DNA of 34,679 bases from an uncultured Muribaculaceae bacterium (GCA_910587235.1 CAJUKD010000024.1:1-34679), one strand, 5' to 3'; positions 1-9,073 are shown, counted from the first letter of the stretch. The notes: a model not told the origin generated them from the sequence alone. Numbers and translations are program-made.

Positions 1-51
1 GTAACCTTCTGATCCGTAGTCAGATGCTCTATTCAGTTGAGCTAAGGAGCC
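1..51 (-). tRNA. tRNA-Arg (anticodon ACG), 3' part cut off by window edge
   Basis: Read on the minus strand from 51, the sequence begins GGCTCCTTAGCTC, which is an acceptor arm followed by a D-arm. It continues to an anticodon stem-loop with loop CTACGGA, giving anticodon ACG (arginine, CGN codons). About 51 nt are present. The T-arm and 3' acceptor strand lie beyond position 1. A well-matched promoter lies just upstream. Confidence 0.9.
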
Positions 52-76
52 GTTGGCTTTTGCCTTATTGCGAGTG

Positions 77-107
77 CAAAGTTACAACAAAAGTTTTATA
101 TGGCAAA
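77..107 (-). promoter_or_regulatory. Bacteroidetes-type promoter for tRNA-Arg
   Basis: On the minus strand a TTTG element (104-107) is followed by a 19-nt spacer and TAACTTTG (77-84), an exact match to the TAnnTTTG -7 consensus of the Bacteroidetes primary sigma factor. The predicted transcript start, near 71, is about 20 nt before the tRNA 5' end. This is the best-matched promoter in the window. Confidence 0.75.
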
Positions 108-161
108 TGCTTTAACTTTTTTTGTGAATAAAGTCGGCTGTTTGATGAACAAAAACGCATT

Positions 162-1061
162 TTACGGTTTAAAGTGGGTCAGGACGTCGAGCGGTTGCCA
201 GCCAAGTTCCTGTGTGGCCTTTAGGTTGGAAAAGGTCAGTGTTGCTGTCATTTTTGCGAGTCGGCGGCTGTCGATAGGTAATTTTCCACCGGAGATGTCG
301 CCGCACCATGCCATTAGCTTTGACAATATATGAGGTACAGACAGTGGTTTGCATTTGTTCATCTGTCGTGAGATAAGGGCGGATATATCGCTGAAAGAGG
401 GGTGTGAGCTGTCGCACAGGTTATATATTCCGCCCCGTTTCTCCGCCAACGGAAGAATGCGTGCTATGTCGTCGGCCATAAGCATGCTCTTTCTGGCTTT
501 GCCTCCGCTGATGTTGATGTAAAAGCCTTTTCTGATTGCTCTTGTCATGGCGCCGAGATTGCCGGGTGCTTTTTTTCCGACGATAAGTGCGGGACGGAGG
601 ATGGTGAGTGTGACGCCATGGTCTGTACACCATTTGTCGAGATACTTCTCTGCTTTGATCTTGCTTAATGCGTAGGGTGTGTGACCGTTCAGCGGATGGT
701 TTTCGTCTATCATTGTACCTTCATCGCAGCCGTAGACTGCTACGGAACTTATGTAGATGAAACAGTCAGGTACTCCGGATTTCTCCAGTGCCAGGCATAG
801 ATTATGTGTTCCGCCGACGTTGACATCGAAAAATCGTTGCCGTTCTCGTTCGTCTGATGGAATTGTATGAGCCAGGCCGGCGGCGTGAAGAACTGTACTG
901 AAGCGCTGCGGCAGTATCGGAACATCGGCCGAAAGATCCGCCTGTATGTCGTTTACGCTGTTCCGGCCGAGTGTAGCGACTTTGTCGTACTGCATAAGCA
1001 GGGCCGGCATGATGTTTTGGCCGAGGAATCCGGATGCTCCGGTGAAAAGCAGGGTTTTCAT
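162..1061 (-). CDS. NAD(P)-dependent epimerase/dehydratase (extended SDR)
   Basis: A 299-aa extended short-chain dehydrogenase/reductase of the NAD-dependent epimerase/dehydratase family. The N-terminal Rossmann nucleotide-binding motif TGASGFLG is at residues 7-14. The ISSVAVYG stretch near 104-111 supplies the catalytic Ser, and the catalytic pair Y130/K134 lies in PYALSK. LHAAG near 58-62 is a typical cofactor-contacting loop. Such enzymes act on nucleotide sugars or related carbonyl/hydroxyl substrates; the substrate cannot be read from the sequence. No signal peptide is seen, so it is probably cytoplasmic. The ATG at 1061 is 12 nt after the stop of the caspase-fold gene, so it is probably the last gene of that operon. 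No clear terminator was found in the short gap before the tRNA. Confidence 0.85.
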   Translation of the reverse strand: MKTLLFTGASGFLGQNIMPALLMQYDKVATLGRNSVNDIQADLSADVPILPQRFSTVLHAAGLAHTIPSDERERQRFFDVNVGGTHNLCLALEKSGVPDCFIYISSVAVYGCDEGTMIDENHPLNGHTPYALSKIKAEKYLDKWCTDHGVTLTILRPALIVGKKAPGNLGAMTRAIRKGFYINISGGKARKSMLMADDIARILPLAEKRGGIYNLCDSSHPSFSDISALISRQMNKCKPLSVPHILSKLMAWCGDISGGKLPIDSRRLAKMTATLTFSNLKATQELGWQPLDVLTHFKP

Positions 1062-1073
1062 CGGTGAACGGTG

Positions 1074-3485
1074 CTATTTCAGGGTACGTGTACGCCATTC
1101 TGAGCCGATAGCGGTAGAGGCCGAGGCTGTCGGGGTCTGGCTACGGCGGTTGCTCACGGTCGACTGGCGGCTGACGTTTTCCGATATGTAGTCGGACAGT
1201 TCTCCGAGGGTCAGTTCTCCGCGGCTTTCCTGAAGTTTTTTCAGCAGGAAGTAGGTGAAAAGTCCGTGTCCTTTCTCGCGGTAAGGGTAGGCTGTTTCGT
1301 CGCCCGAAGCGGCGCTGAACACAACCATGCGGCCTTGCGGAGCATCGGAGCGTACGCGACGGCGTACTCCGCGGGCTTTGCTTATCATGCCTTCGCCGCG
1401 TTGGGATCCGGAGAAACAAGCGTCAAGGAACACGGTTATGCTCCGTGCGTCTGTCGATGCCAGTTCGGAATATAGCTTCGAAGTCGGCAGGCAGTGGTCG
1501 GGGCGGGTGCCGTCGGCGTCGACGGGCATCAGATGTGGTGCGCGGGTGGCGTCGTCCTGCAGTCCGTGGCCGGCGTAATAGAATATAATGTCGAGTTCGC
1601 CCTTGTATGCCCGGGCAATGTTCCTGATGTCGGTTAAGGCGTCAAGCATATTGAGGTAAGTGGCATCGGGATAGTAGCGGACGTTGTCGTCGGGCAGGCC
1701 GAGAGTGGAGCGGCAGTATTCGGCAAAGATAGTGGCGTCGGCAGCGGCATAATCCACATTTTGAGCCTTGGCGTAGTTTTCGTTGCCTATGATAACGGCG
1801 AATATCTCCGGCTGCGATGTGCCGGTTTCCGGAATGTTGATGTCGACATCCGATTTCCCGACGCTCATGCGTACTGTCGATATGTTTTGCTGACCTTTTG
1901 GTTGTGTCGTTTTTTCGACAACGAAGGGTTCGAACTGATAGTCGATGTCGGCGGCGGCGAAATTGACTGTGGCACTGTTGAGGTAAAGGTATTCTTTGCC
2001 GTCGGGCATACGGAATTTCACTTCGGCGAGGTCGAGCCGGTCGTTTTCGATCCCGAATGCGGGAGTCTTTATTGTGATATCGAACTGTCGTTCAAACTCC
2101 GGAGCCTCGGACAAAGGAACCGGGACAAGTAGATTGCCGCGTGGGGTTTCGATAAGGAATACTTCGTTGTCGGCATCGTAGTCGCTCAGTTTATAGTCGA
2201 GTCTGACGTATGGCGCATAGCGGGTGATAAAATCTATTTCGGCTTCGACTGCCATCTGTTCTATCATCTGCCTGCGGGTGTCGTTGTTGACACGGGCTAT
2301 ATAGTCGGAACTTTTCTCGTAGCGGCCCTTGCGTTGCCATGTGTTTATAGCCGGTTCTATGCGTTTTTTCGCGAAATCGGCGAATGAAGCTTCTGCTGTC
2401 AGGGCGTTGCACGCCTTGCTGTAGCTGTCGAAAATTTTTCCTGATGGGGTGGCGTATGATTTTGTTTCGGCGTTTTTGAGTTCATAAATCTCGCCATAGC
2501 TGACAATCCAGTCGTATGCAGGTTTAACAACCTCCTTGACTTTCTTTTTATTGAAAAGTCCCCATTTGCCGTCTTTCTCGACATAGGCTACGGGGCTGTT
2601 TCCGTCGACCGTCATAATTGCTGTGTGGCTTTCCCCGTCACGATTGAAAGAGGCGTTTACACATGAAATATTAGGGTCGGCGAGTACTGATGTATATTCC
2701 GGTTCGAAAATCACTTTTCCGCTGCGGTCTATAAAGCTCCATTTGTCATTGTTGTCGCATACGGCGGCTATGCCCTCGCTGAAACGGCTGGAATGCTTCC
2801 ATGTGCACGGTATAACTTCTTTGCCTTCGATATCGATGAATCCGTAATGCCCGTTGCTTACGGCAGCGAATCCTTCATAGAAAGAATCGATCCATTCATA
2901 TCCTTCGGGAGTGAGCGTGGTTTTGCCGTCGGTGTCGATGAACGTCCGTATCGTACAGTCTAAGTTGTGGTCGTGTATTCCTACCAGAGCCAGTCCGCAC
3001 GAAAAGTCTTGGGCGGATTCGTAGATTGCGGGAATACATTGTTCTCCACTTCGGTTTATGTATCCGAAGTGGCCGTTGATGTGTACGATAGCCCGGCTAT
3101 AGTGGAATTCAGCCGGTGCTGATTCGAATATGGCGTTTTCGGATACAGGCACTCCGCGGCGGTCTACTATAGTCCATCTGTCGCCGATGCGCACGGAGGC
3201 CAGCCCTTCGGAAAAAGGCATTGCGCCGTCAAAAGCGGGTCGGATGGCGATCTCTCGGTTTTCGTCGATGTAGCCCCAGCGACCGTCGATACACACCGGA
3301 GCCATTCCGTCGGCGAAATCGTAGGCGTTGTCAAAGACGGGGTTTACGAGTATTTTGCCGTCGGGGTCGGCATAGCCCCACATGCCGTCGATCCGGACAG
3401 GATACATGTCGAGCGCCATCGCTTCGGGATGGCAGATTGCGATGGCTGCAAATGCAGTGGCAATCAGTCTGCGTAGTGTTTTCAT
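1074..3485 (-). CDS. Exported WG-repeat protein with C-terminal caspase-fold (peptidase C14-like) domain
   Basis: An 803-aa protein. Residues 1-25 form a signal peptide (basic MKTLRR, then an Ala/Ile-rich core ending EAMA), so it is predicted to leave the cytoplasm. Residues about 28-335 hold roughly eight WG-type repeats (GMWGY, GRWGYI, GHFGYI, GHYGFI, GKWGLF and others), a beta-repeat module thought to bind other molecules. A mixed linker follows (about 340-555). A caspase p20-like domain (about 560-790) carries catalytic His640 in YYAGHG and Cys690 in DACFSG. The 50-residue spacing suits a caspase dyad, and both residues are intact, so it is probably active. Family members cleave after basic or acidic residues; the substrate here is unknown. 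It lies 22 nt after the HAD phosphatase gene and 12 nt before the epimerase gene. Confidence 0.88.
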   Translation of the reverse strand: MKTLRRLIATAFAAIAICHPEAMALDMYPVRIDGMWGYADPDGKILVNPVFDNAYDFADGMAPVCIDGRWGYIDENREIAIRPAFDGAMPFSEGLASVRIGDRWTIVDRRGVPVSENAIFESAPAEFHYSRAIVHINGHFGYINRSGEQCIPAIYESAQDFSCGLALVGIHDHNLDCTIRTFIDTDGKTTLTPEGYEWIDSFYEGFAAVSNGHYGFIDIEGKEVIPCTWKHSSRFSEGIAAVCDNNDKWSFIDRSGKVIFEPEYTSVLADPNISCVNASFNRDGESHTAIMTVDGNSPVAYVEKDGKWGLFNKKKVKEVVKPAYDWIVSYGEIYELKNAETKSYATPSGKIFDSYSKACNALTAEASFADFAKKRIEPAINTWQRKGRYEKSSDYIARVNNDTRRQMIEQMAVEAEIDFITRYAPYVRLDYKLSDYDADNEVFLIETPRGNLLVPVPLSEAPEFERQFDITIKTPAFGIENDRLDLAEVKFRMPDGKEYLYLNSATVNFAAADIDYQFEPFVVEKTTQPKGQQNISTVRMSVGKSDVDINIPETGTSQPEIFAVIIGNENYAKAQNVDYAAADATIFAEYCRSTLGLPDDNVRYYPDATYLNMLDALTDIRNIARAYKGELDIIFYYAGHGLQDDATRAPHLMPVDADGTRPDHCLPTSKLYSELASTDARSITVFLDACFSGSQRGEGMISKARGVRRRVRSDAPQGRMVVFSAASGDETAYPYREKGHGLFTYFLLKKLQESRGELTLGELSDYISENVSRQSTVSNRRSQTPTASASTAIGSEWRTRTLK

Positions 3486-3507
3486 CGTATTCCTTGTTGT
3501 GGTTTCT

Positions 3508-4176
3508 TTATATTTTTCCGCTGTCGATTATCAGGTCGAGGATCTGGTCGGGGGTCGAAACTATATGATTGGCATAAGCCTGGCGTAGCTCGAGAACGGA
3601 ACGGAACCCCCATGATACTCCCGCTGATTCGATACATGCACGCCTTGCCGTTTCCATATCCACGCCGGAATCGCCTATATATAGAGTGTCCGCTTTCGGG
3701 GTGGGGCATAAGCCGAGAGCTTTGAATACGATGGAGGGATCCGGTTTTGCCGGCAGTCCGTCGACGTGGCCAAGAACGGCCCGGAAATTTGCCGACGGGA
3801 AAAAATGCTTAATAAGTCGTTGTACCGCGCTCTCGTATTTATTGGACGTTACTGCCAGATTTATGCCGCGTGCGGTCAGTTCGTTGAGCAGTTCGGAGAT
3901 TCCGCGGTAAGGCGTTGTGGCATCGCAGAGGTGTTCGTCATAATAGGCGCGGAATTCGGCGAGCATGCGTTTGACTATGCTTTCGTCGTTTCTGGCTTCG
4001 GCAGGCAATGCACGTTCGATGAGCTTGCGCACGCCGTTGCCTACCATAGTGGGGTAGACCCATAGCCCATGGCGCGGATAGCCGAGCGATTCGAGTGCGT
4101 GGTTGGTCGCGGTCGCCAGGTCGTCGATTGTGTTAAGCAGTGTGCCGTCGAGGTCGAAGATGATGTATGATTTCAT
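3508..4176 (-). CDS. HAD-superfamily phosphatase, phosphoglycolate phosphatase-like
   Basis: A 222-aa HAD subfamily IA hydrolase, normal in length for Gph-type phosphatases. Motif I is FDLDGT, with nucleophile Asp8 and acid/base Asp10. A helical cap follows (TMVGNGVRKLIERAL), then motif II in TSNK, the motif III Lys in PAKPDP and motif IV in GDSGVDMETA. The probable reaction is hydrolysis of a small phosphate ester such as 2-phosphoglycolate, the salvage product of DNA-end repair; the exact substrate is not provable from sequence. It begins 6 nt after the tamL stop and ends 22 nt before the caspase-fold gene, so it is co-transcribed with both. Cytoplasmic, with no signal peptide. Confidence 0.85.
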   Translation of the reverse strand: MKSYIIFDLDGTLLNTIDDLATATNHALESLGYPRHGLWVYPTMVGNGVRKLIERALPAEARNDESIVKRMLAEFRAYYDEHLCDATTPYRGISELLNELTARGINLAVTSNKYESAVQRLIKHFFPSANFRAVLGHVDGLPAKPDPSIVFKALGLCPTPKADTLYIGDSGVDMETARRACIESAGVSWGFRSVLELRQAYANHIVSTPDQILDLIIDSGKI

Positions 4177-4182
4177 GGCTTG

Positions 4183-6555
4183 TCAGAACGGATAGCCCAC
4201 GGAGAAATGAAAATTGGCGTCGCGGCTCCATTTGGGATGGATAAGCGGCCATTCTTCCTGGTTCATGGCGGGGTTGTGGGCTTTGAACCCCAGGTCGAAG
4301 CGAAGCAGGAAATAGGTGAAGTCCATGCGCAGGCCGATGCCGTAGGCAGCGGCTATCTGCTTGTAGAAAGTGTCGAAACGGAACATGCCTCCGGGCTGGT
4401 TTTCGTAGTCGTGTACGGTCCAGATGTTGCCGGCATCGATGAATACGGCTCCTTCGAGCACCCAGAACAGTTTGGCGCGGTACTCAAGGCTCAGGTCGAG
4501 GCGTATGTCGCCGCATTGGTTGATGAAGTCGGTCACGGAATTCCGGGCGTCATACGAACCGGGACCGAGTGTGCGCACTCCCCAGCCTCGCACTCCGTTG
4601 GCACCGCCGGCGTAGAAGCGTTTCTCGAACGGTACCATCGAGGAATTTCCGTAAGGGTATGCGATACCGGCTCCGACGTGGAACGACAATGCGTTCCGGC
4701 GGTCGAAGTTCCGGGTGTAGGTATAATCCACCTCGCCCTTGACATATTGCGCGTACTGTATGCCGAGTATTTTATACACATTGTCCGAACGGTGTTGCCC
4801 TACCGCCGATGAAAAGGCATAGAGCAGGTTGCCTGCCGTTTCGGCGGATACACGCAGGGTGGTGACGTATGGCTGAAGGCTGAAACCGCCGCTTCCTGTA
4901 ACATTTGCCAGCCGACGGTTGGAATGGTAATATGTATAGCCCATACGCATGATGAAGTGGTCTTCGTAGCTGTAGCGCAGCAGTGGATTCGAAGGGGCTA
5001 TCTGGTCGATGAAGTCGATGGTCGATTGTGGCAGGCGCACATAATTTATGTCGATCAGGTCATAGGTATGACGGCGCAGGTCGGCGATCCGTTGTTGCTG
5101 CCATTTCCATTTCCAGGCTGCGCCGGCGATTATACGGGTATATTCCGGGCGCTCCTGATAGTTGAACGATACGGCGAATTCGGTTGATGCGAGGATTCGT
5201 TGTTTGAACGATTTGGATAAAAATGGGCATTTGAATTGCGGAAAGGTGATTCCTGTTTCGGCGGCATACTCCGAATAGCGTTTGTTGATAAGGCCGTCGA
5301 GGTTGCCGGAGAGGCTTTCGTAGGATGCGCGGAGTTTTGTTGTCAGCAGTTCGGAGCCGCGTGCCAGATTCCGGTGCTGATAGGTAAGCCCGAGTCCGAA
5401 TCCGAGGTCGCCTTCGGAGTTTGTTCCTTCAAGTTCGACGGCGGCACTTTGCTTTTTGTTGCGCGACAGATATATGTAGGCATCAAGCATTGCTCTGTCG
5501 TCGGTGCTGCCGTAATGCTTAAGTTCGATGTTTACGAATTTAAGTATCGAGAGCCGTCCGAGTGCCTGGTATGTACGGTCGACAGATACGGCGGAGTAAG
5601 GGACACCGGGAGTTATATAGCAGCATTCGTCGAGGGTCGACGGTTTTATGTAATGGTCCTTGCCGTAGATGATCGTCAGCTGGCGGTAGTCTACGGTGTC
5701 GCGGACTTTTTCATGACGGCGTTCGGAGAGAGTGGTGGCGTCGGCATCGAATACAAAGAAGACCTTGCGCACTATATATCTTAGGTGATGGCGCACTTTG
5801 TCGGTGTTTGAACTGTCGCCGCTGACGGATGTAGGAAGCGCAGACGGGTTATTAAGCCTGAGAGTGAGTCCGAGTTTTTTGTTTCCGGCTATGGTATCGG
5901 CTGAGAATGTTATGTACTCCCGGTTGAAATCGTAGTATCCGGCGTTGCGCAGTTGTGCGGTTATGCGGGTGCGTTCGTTGTCGAGGTTTGTGCGGTCGAA
6001 AAGGTCGCCGGGGCGTATGACGGATTTTGCCGTGTCTGTCATCACAATGGCATGAATGGCATGGTCGGGAATATCGTAGGCAAGCGAGGTGATGCGGTGG
6101 GGCTTTCCTGCATGGATATTATATGATACTCTCATGCGTTTTGTTTTGCTGATGGTATCGACCTCGACACGGGCGTCGAGATATCCACGGTTGACCAGAG
6201 CCTGATGCAACTGTCGCTGTGAGGCTTCTGTAAGATCCTCGTCGTAGATTACGGGCGCTTCGCCAAGGCGTCTGAGCCATCGGTTCCACCATTTGGTGCT
6301 GTCGCGTCCGGAGAGGCTATAGGTCGACAGCTGTAGTTTCGCAAATCCGAAAATTTTATGGTTAGGTCGCTGACGCAGAAAATTATACAGTTCGTCTGTC
6401 GGAACGTCTTCCGAGTCGTTTATTCGTATGTTGACTTTGTCAAGCAGGTAACTGTCGTCGGGTACATGCCGGGTTGTGCTACAACCGGCACATAGCATGG
6501 CTATGGCCATCATCAATGCCACCAGGCATGGCGACGTTACGCTCTTTTTTTTCAC
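4183..6555 (-). CDS. tamL: TamL-type BamA/TamA-family outer membrane lipoprotein
   Basis: A 790-aa Omp85-superfamily protein. The GTG start at 6555 was chosen because KKK and a hydrophobic stretch follow directly, ending in the lipobox LCAGC (lipidated Cys25). A longer reading from TTG at 6600 adds 15 poor N-terminal residues. POTRA-like segments follow (about 35-330). The C-terminal half is a 16-strand-type barrel rich in alternating aromatic and polar residues, with the family signature GGANGVRGW near residue 655. It ends in aromatic Phe (HFSVGYPF), as outer-membrane barrels do. TamL is the Bacteroidetes lipoprotein form of TamA and inserts or supports proteins at the outer membrane with TamB. 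No tamB is in this window. It lies between the kinase gene (22-nt gap) and the HAD gene (6-nt gap). Confidence 0.88.
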   Translation of the reverse strand: MKKKSVTSPCLVALMMAIAMLCAGCSTTRHVPDDSYLLDKVNIRINDSEDVPTDELYNFLRQRPNHKIFGFAKLQLSTYSLSGRDSTKWWNRWLRRLGEAPVIYDEDLTEASQRQLHQALVNRGYLDARVEVDTISKTKRMRVSYNIHAGKPHRITSLAYDIPDHAIHAIVMTDTAKSVIRPGDLFDRTNLDNERTRITAQLRNAGYYDFNREYITFSADTIAGNKKLGLTLRLNNPSALPTSVSGDSSNTDKVRHHLRYIVRKVFFVFDADATTLSERRHEKVRDTVDYRQLTIIYGKDHYIKPSTLDECCYITPGVPYSAVSVDRTYQALGRLSILKFVNIELKHYGSTDDRAMLDAYIYLSRNKKQSAAVELEGTNSEGDLGFGLGLTYQHRNLARGSELLTTKLRASYESLSGNLDGLINKRYSEYAAETGITFPQFKCPFLSKSFKQRILASTEFAVSFNYQERPEYTRIIAGAAWKWKWQQQRIADLRRHTYDLIDINYVRLPQSTIDFIDQIAPSNPLLRYSYEDHFIMRMGYTYYHSNRRLANVTGSGGFSLQPYVTTLRVSAETAGNLLYAFSSAVGQHRSDNVYKILGIQYAQYVKGEVDYTYTRNFDRRNALSFHVGAGIAYPYGNSSMVPFEKRFYAGGANGVRGWGVRTLGPGSYDARNSVTDFINQCGDIRLDLSLEYRAKLFWVLEGAVFIDAGNIWTVHDYENQPGGMFRFDTFYKQIAAAYGIGLRMDFTYFLLRFDLGFKAHNPAMNQEEWPLIHPKWSRDANFHFSVGYPF

Positions 6556-6560
6556 GTCTG

Positions 6561-6589
6561 CAAATATAGTGAAAAAATCAGTATGGCAA
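6561..6589 (-). promoter_or_regulatory. Candidate internal promoter giving near-leaderless tamL mRNA
   Basis: On the minus strand TTG (6587-6589), an 18-nt spacer and TATATTTG (6561-6568) match the Bacteroidetes promoter pattern. The -7 element ends only 5 nt before the GTG start, so the transcript would begin at or within a few bases of the start codon. The -33 element overlaps the 3' end of the kinase gene. A chance match cannot be excluded. Confidence 0.4.
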
Positions 6590-8686
6590 CGTGAAGACAA
6601 AACGGGCGCCCTGACGGTAAGAACTGTCCACCGTAACGCTTGCTCCGAGCAGACGGCTTATCAGGCGGACTATATATAATCCCATTCCGGTTCCCCGCAC
6701 GGTTGAATCGAGTTGCCGGAAGTTCTCGAAGATGGTTTCTTCCTGTCCTGCCGGTATGCCTATGCCTGTGTCTTCGACAGTGAATCGTACAAGCCGTTTT
6801 TCGGTGGATATTTCGTAGAATAACGTTACGTGCCCGCGTTCGGTGAATTTTATGCCGTTTGAGAGCAGGTTTGTCAGGATTTGGGTTATACGGTGTTCGT
6901 CGGCAGGTATTTCTGCGTTTTTCTCACCGCGTAGAAAGTTTACTTCGACTTCCGGTTTCATCAGAGGACGTACACTGTCGACAGCCATCTGGCATAGCTT
7001 GTCGAGATCGACCTGTTTTTTCTGGATGCTAATTTCCGTGCGTTCGAGCGACGCTATGTCGAGCACGTCGCTGACGAGTGTGAACAGCAGGCGGCTGTTC
7101 AGTTCCACGATGTTGGCGAAACGGCTGAGATAACGTCTTTGGGCTTCGGGAATACAGTCCACGATAAGTTGTGAGTACTCTGTGATTGCTGCGAGAGGAG
7201 TACGCACTTCGTGGCTCATGTTGTTTATAAAGTTGCTTTTTTGCTGTTCTGCGATTTTGGCCTGGTCGCGGGCTTTGATAAGTTCGCCTTTCAGTCGTTC
7301 GAGTTTGTCGCGTTCGTTGCTGAGCTGTTTGTTCGATTCCGCAAGGTTCAGTGTCAGTTGGCGCCCCTGATTTATTTTGCGTACAAGAACCATTATGGCT
7401 ATAAGGAGGACAATCACGGTTATACATGCCATCAGAAACGCGATCTGTTCTAAACGTCGGCGTGTGTGGTTCAGTTCCATGGTTTCGGCTATGTTCTGCG
7501 CCTTGAGTCCGTTCACGTCATAGATAATTTGCAGTTCGCGTGTTTTTTCGACTGCTTTGTCGTGGAGTTGCTGCTTGAGTATTTCGTTATGCTCCAGAGC
7601 GGCCTCGAGTTGGGTTTTGTCGTCGCCGACAGCTTTTGCTGCCTCCATCAGGAATTTTGTGTAGCGAGGCCGGAACTCCGAGTCGGGTTGAATGCTCAGT
7701 TCGGCTTTGATCGATTGTATGGCTTTGTCGTATTGATTTGTCGCCATCTGGTAAAAGATGTCTACGCGTCGGCTGTTATTGAAGTCGGCGGCGATTTCCT
7801 CGTTTTTATCGACGAGTTCGCGGATAGCATTGTAGTACGAAGTGATTTCAGCTCGGCTGAGTTCCGGATAGTTTCCTAAAAGCCGGCGGTAGCAGATATA
7901 GCGGTTGCGGTCATAATTGCGGAATTTTCGTCCGTGTGCATGATAGTCGGCTTCAAGCCTGTCTATTGATGCAAGCAGGTTTCGGTCGGCCTCGACTGCA
8001 CGGTAATGGCGATCGTTTCGTGAAAAAGCAAGGGCGCAGCGTGTGTAGAACAAGTTGCGTACAGCTCCGGAGTGGCTGGGCATCTGCATTATAAGTTCGT
8101 CAAGCTGATCTACATATTTCTCGAGCATTTCTCCGTGTGTAACCCGAGAAATAAGGCCGCATATATTATAAAGACGGATTATGCGTTCGTTGATGTCGGC
8201 GGGAGGATTTAGGCTGTATGCGCCTATAAGCGAACTTATGCGGTCTATCAGCAGGTCGTTTGCCGCACTGCTTGTGGCTCGTGAGTTTCTGAGCATGCTG
8301 ACGAATACTCTGGTTTCGTTGGCATCCGTGCTTATCGGAAACTTGGCTACAATATTTTCGATCTCATCTAGAATGGAGTCGTTCGACTGGTGGTAGTTGG
8401 CTTTCTGTCGCAAAATGTCGAGCCGCGCTTCCGTATCGCCGGCACGACCGGCTACATTATAGATGCTGTCGAACATTTCGGATTTTTTTCTGTGGGTGTC
8501 GATGTCGAATATGTGGTAAAGCAGTAGAAGGCTGTCGGATGGAGTCTTGCTCTGTTTCAGAATATGGCAGATGCTGTCAATACTGTGGCTTTTTGACGGT
8601 GTGATCGCTTCGGCGCTGTGTGATGCGGCGCAGAAGGCAAGTATTGAAATAATGATGCCCCGTATGTATTTTACTCGTATGTTCAT
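6578..8686 (-). CDS. TPR-type membrane sensor histidine kinase
   Basis: A 702-aa kinase, taking the ATG at 8686 because a signal-like segment follows (MNIRVKYIRGIIISILAF, then SAEA). In-frame sequence further upstream crosses the promoter region and is unlikely to be translated. Residues about 25-400 are helical and resemble tetratricopeptide repeats, probably periplasmic. One transmembrane helix lies at about 413-434, then a coiled coil. HisKA has the H-box SHEVRTP with phospho-acceptor His492. HATPase_c has an N-box (about 605-618), VEDTGIGIP (about 634) and GTGMGLYIVRLI (about 665). All catalytic motifs are intact. There is no receiver or DNA-binding domain and no response-regulator gene in the window, so its partner is elsewhere. 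First gene of a five-gene run; the signal sensed is unknown. Confidence 0.9.
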   Translation of the reverse strand: MNIRVKYIRGIIISILAFCAASHSAEAITPSKSHSIDSICHILKQSKTPSDSLLLLYHIFDIDTHRKKSEMFDSIYNVAGRAGDTEARLDILRQKANYHQSNDSILDEIENIVAKFPISTDANETRVFVSMLRNSRATSSAANDLLIDRISSLIGAYSLNPPADINERIIRLYNICGLISRVTHGEMLEKYVDQLDELIMQMPSHSGAVRNLFYTRCALAFSRNDRHYRAVEADRNLLASIDRLEADYHAHGRKFRNYDRNRYICYRRLLGNYPELSRAEITSYYNAIRELVDKNEEIAADFNNSRRVDIFYQMATNQYDKAIQSIKAELSIQPDSEFRPRYTKFLMEAAKAVGDDKTQLEAALEHNEILKQQLHDKAVEKTRELQIIYDVNGLKAQNIAETMELNHTRRRLEQIAFLMACITVIVLLIAIMVLVRKINQGRQLTLNLAESNKQLSNERDKLERLKGELIKARDQAKIAEQQKSNFINNMSHEVRTPLAAITEYSQLIVDCIPEAQRRYLSRFANIVELNSRLLFTLVSDVLDIASLERTEISIQKKQVDLDKLCQMAVDSVRPLMKPEVEVNFLRGEKNAEIPADEHRITQILTNLLSNGIKFTERGHVTLFYEISTEKRLVRFTVEDTGIGIPAGQEETIFENFRQLDSTVRGTGMGLYIVRLISRLLGASVTVDSSYRQGARFVFTLPY

Positions 8687-8703
8687 AATTTTGCTTTGGC
8701 TAG

Positions 8704-8711
8704 CAAATGTA
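8704..8711 (-). promoter_or_regulatory. -7 element for the kinase-led operon
   Basis: TACATTTG on the minus strand is an exact TAnnTTTG match, about 18 nt upstream of the kinase ATG at 8686. No good TTTG element lies 17-23 nt further upstream, so the promoter is incomplete by consensus and may need an activator. Confidence 0.4.
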
Positions 8712-9073
8712 GTCAACTTATTTATAAAAAAGTAGTTCGCAGGCAATTTTTTTGAAAGAAGCGTGTTGTTGGCCTTTATTTTCCGTAGAAACAGCTGTGT
8801 GATCATCGTTTATGAGTGTGTGCTGTTGCAAAATGATACTTGTTATGTGGTTTTATTTGTGCAAAAAAATGTTTTGTGGTTATATCCTTGCTTTTTGAAA
8901 TTAAAAGGTGAAAAATATTTTGCAGATGTGAAAAAAGTTTTCTAAGTTTGCGCTGTTGCCACATGACGGCATCGTTTTGAATCAAATAAACCGGATAAGC
9001 CGACGCATCGTATCAATTTTCCACTAAAAATAAATAGAGTATAAACACATGTATCACTTCTAATTTATCTTAT
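8712..9073. other. Divergent AT-rich intergenic regulatory region
   Basis: This noncoding stretch separates the minus-strand kinase gene from the plus-strand adhesin-like gene. It contains promoter elements for both directions and a roughly 115-nt leader for the plus-strand gene. Short open frames here are AT-rich and lack recognisable protein features. I saw no tRNA, riboswitch or strong terminator. Confidence 0.6.
8919..8950 (+). promoter_or_regulatory. Promoter for the 1157-aa secreted protein gene
   Basis: TTTG (8919-8922), a 20-nt spacer and TAAGTTTG (8943-8950) match the Bacteroidetes promoter consensus. The predicted start near 8957 leaves a 5' leader of about 115 nt before the ATG at 9074. 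Confidence 0.6.
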
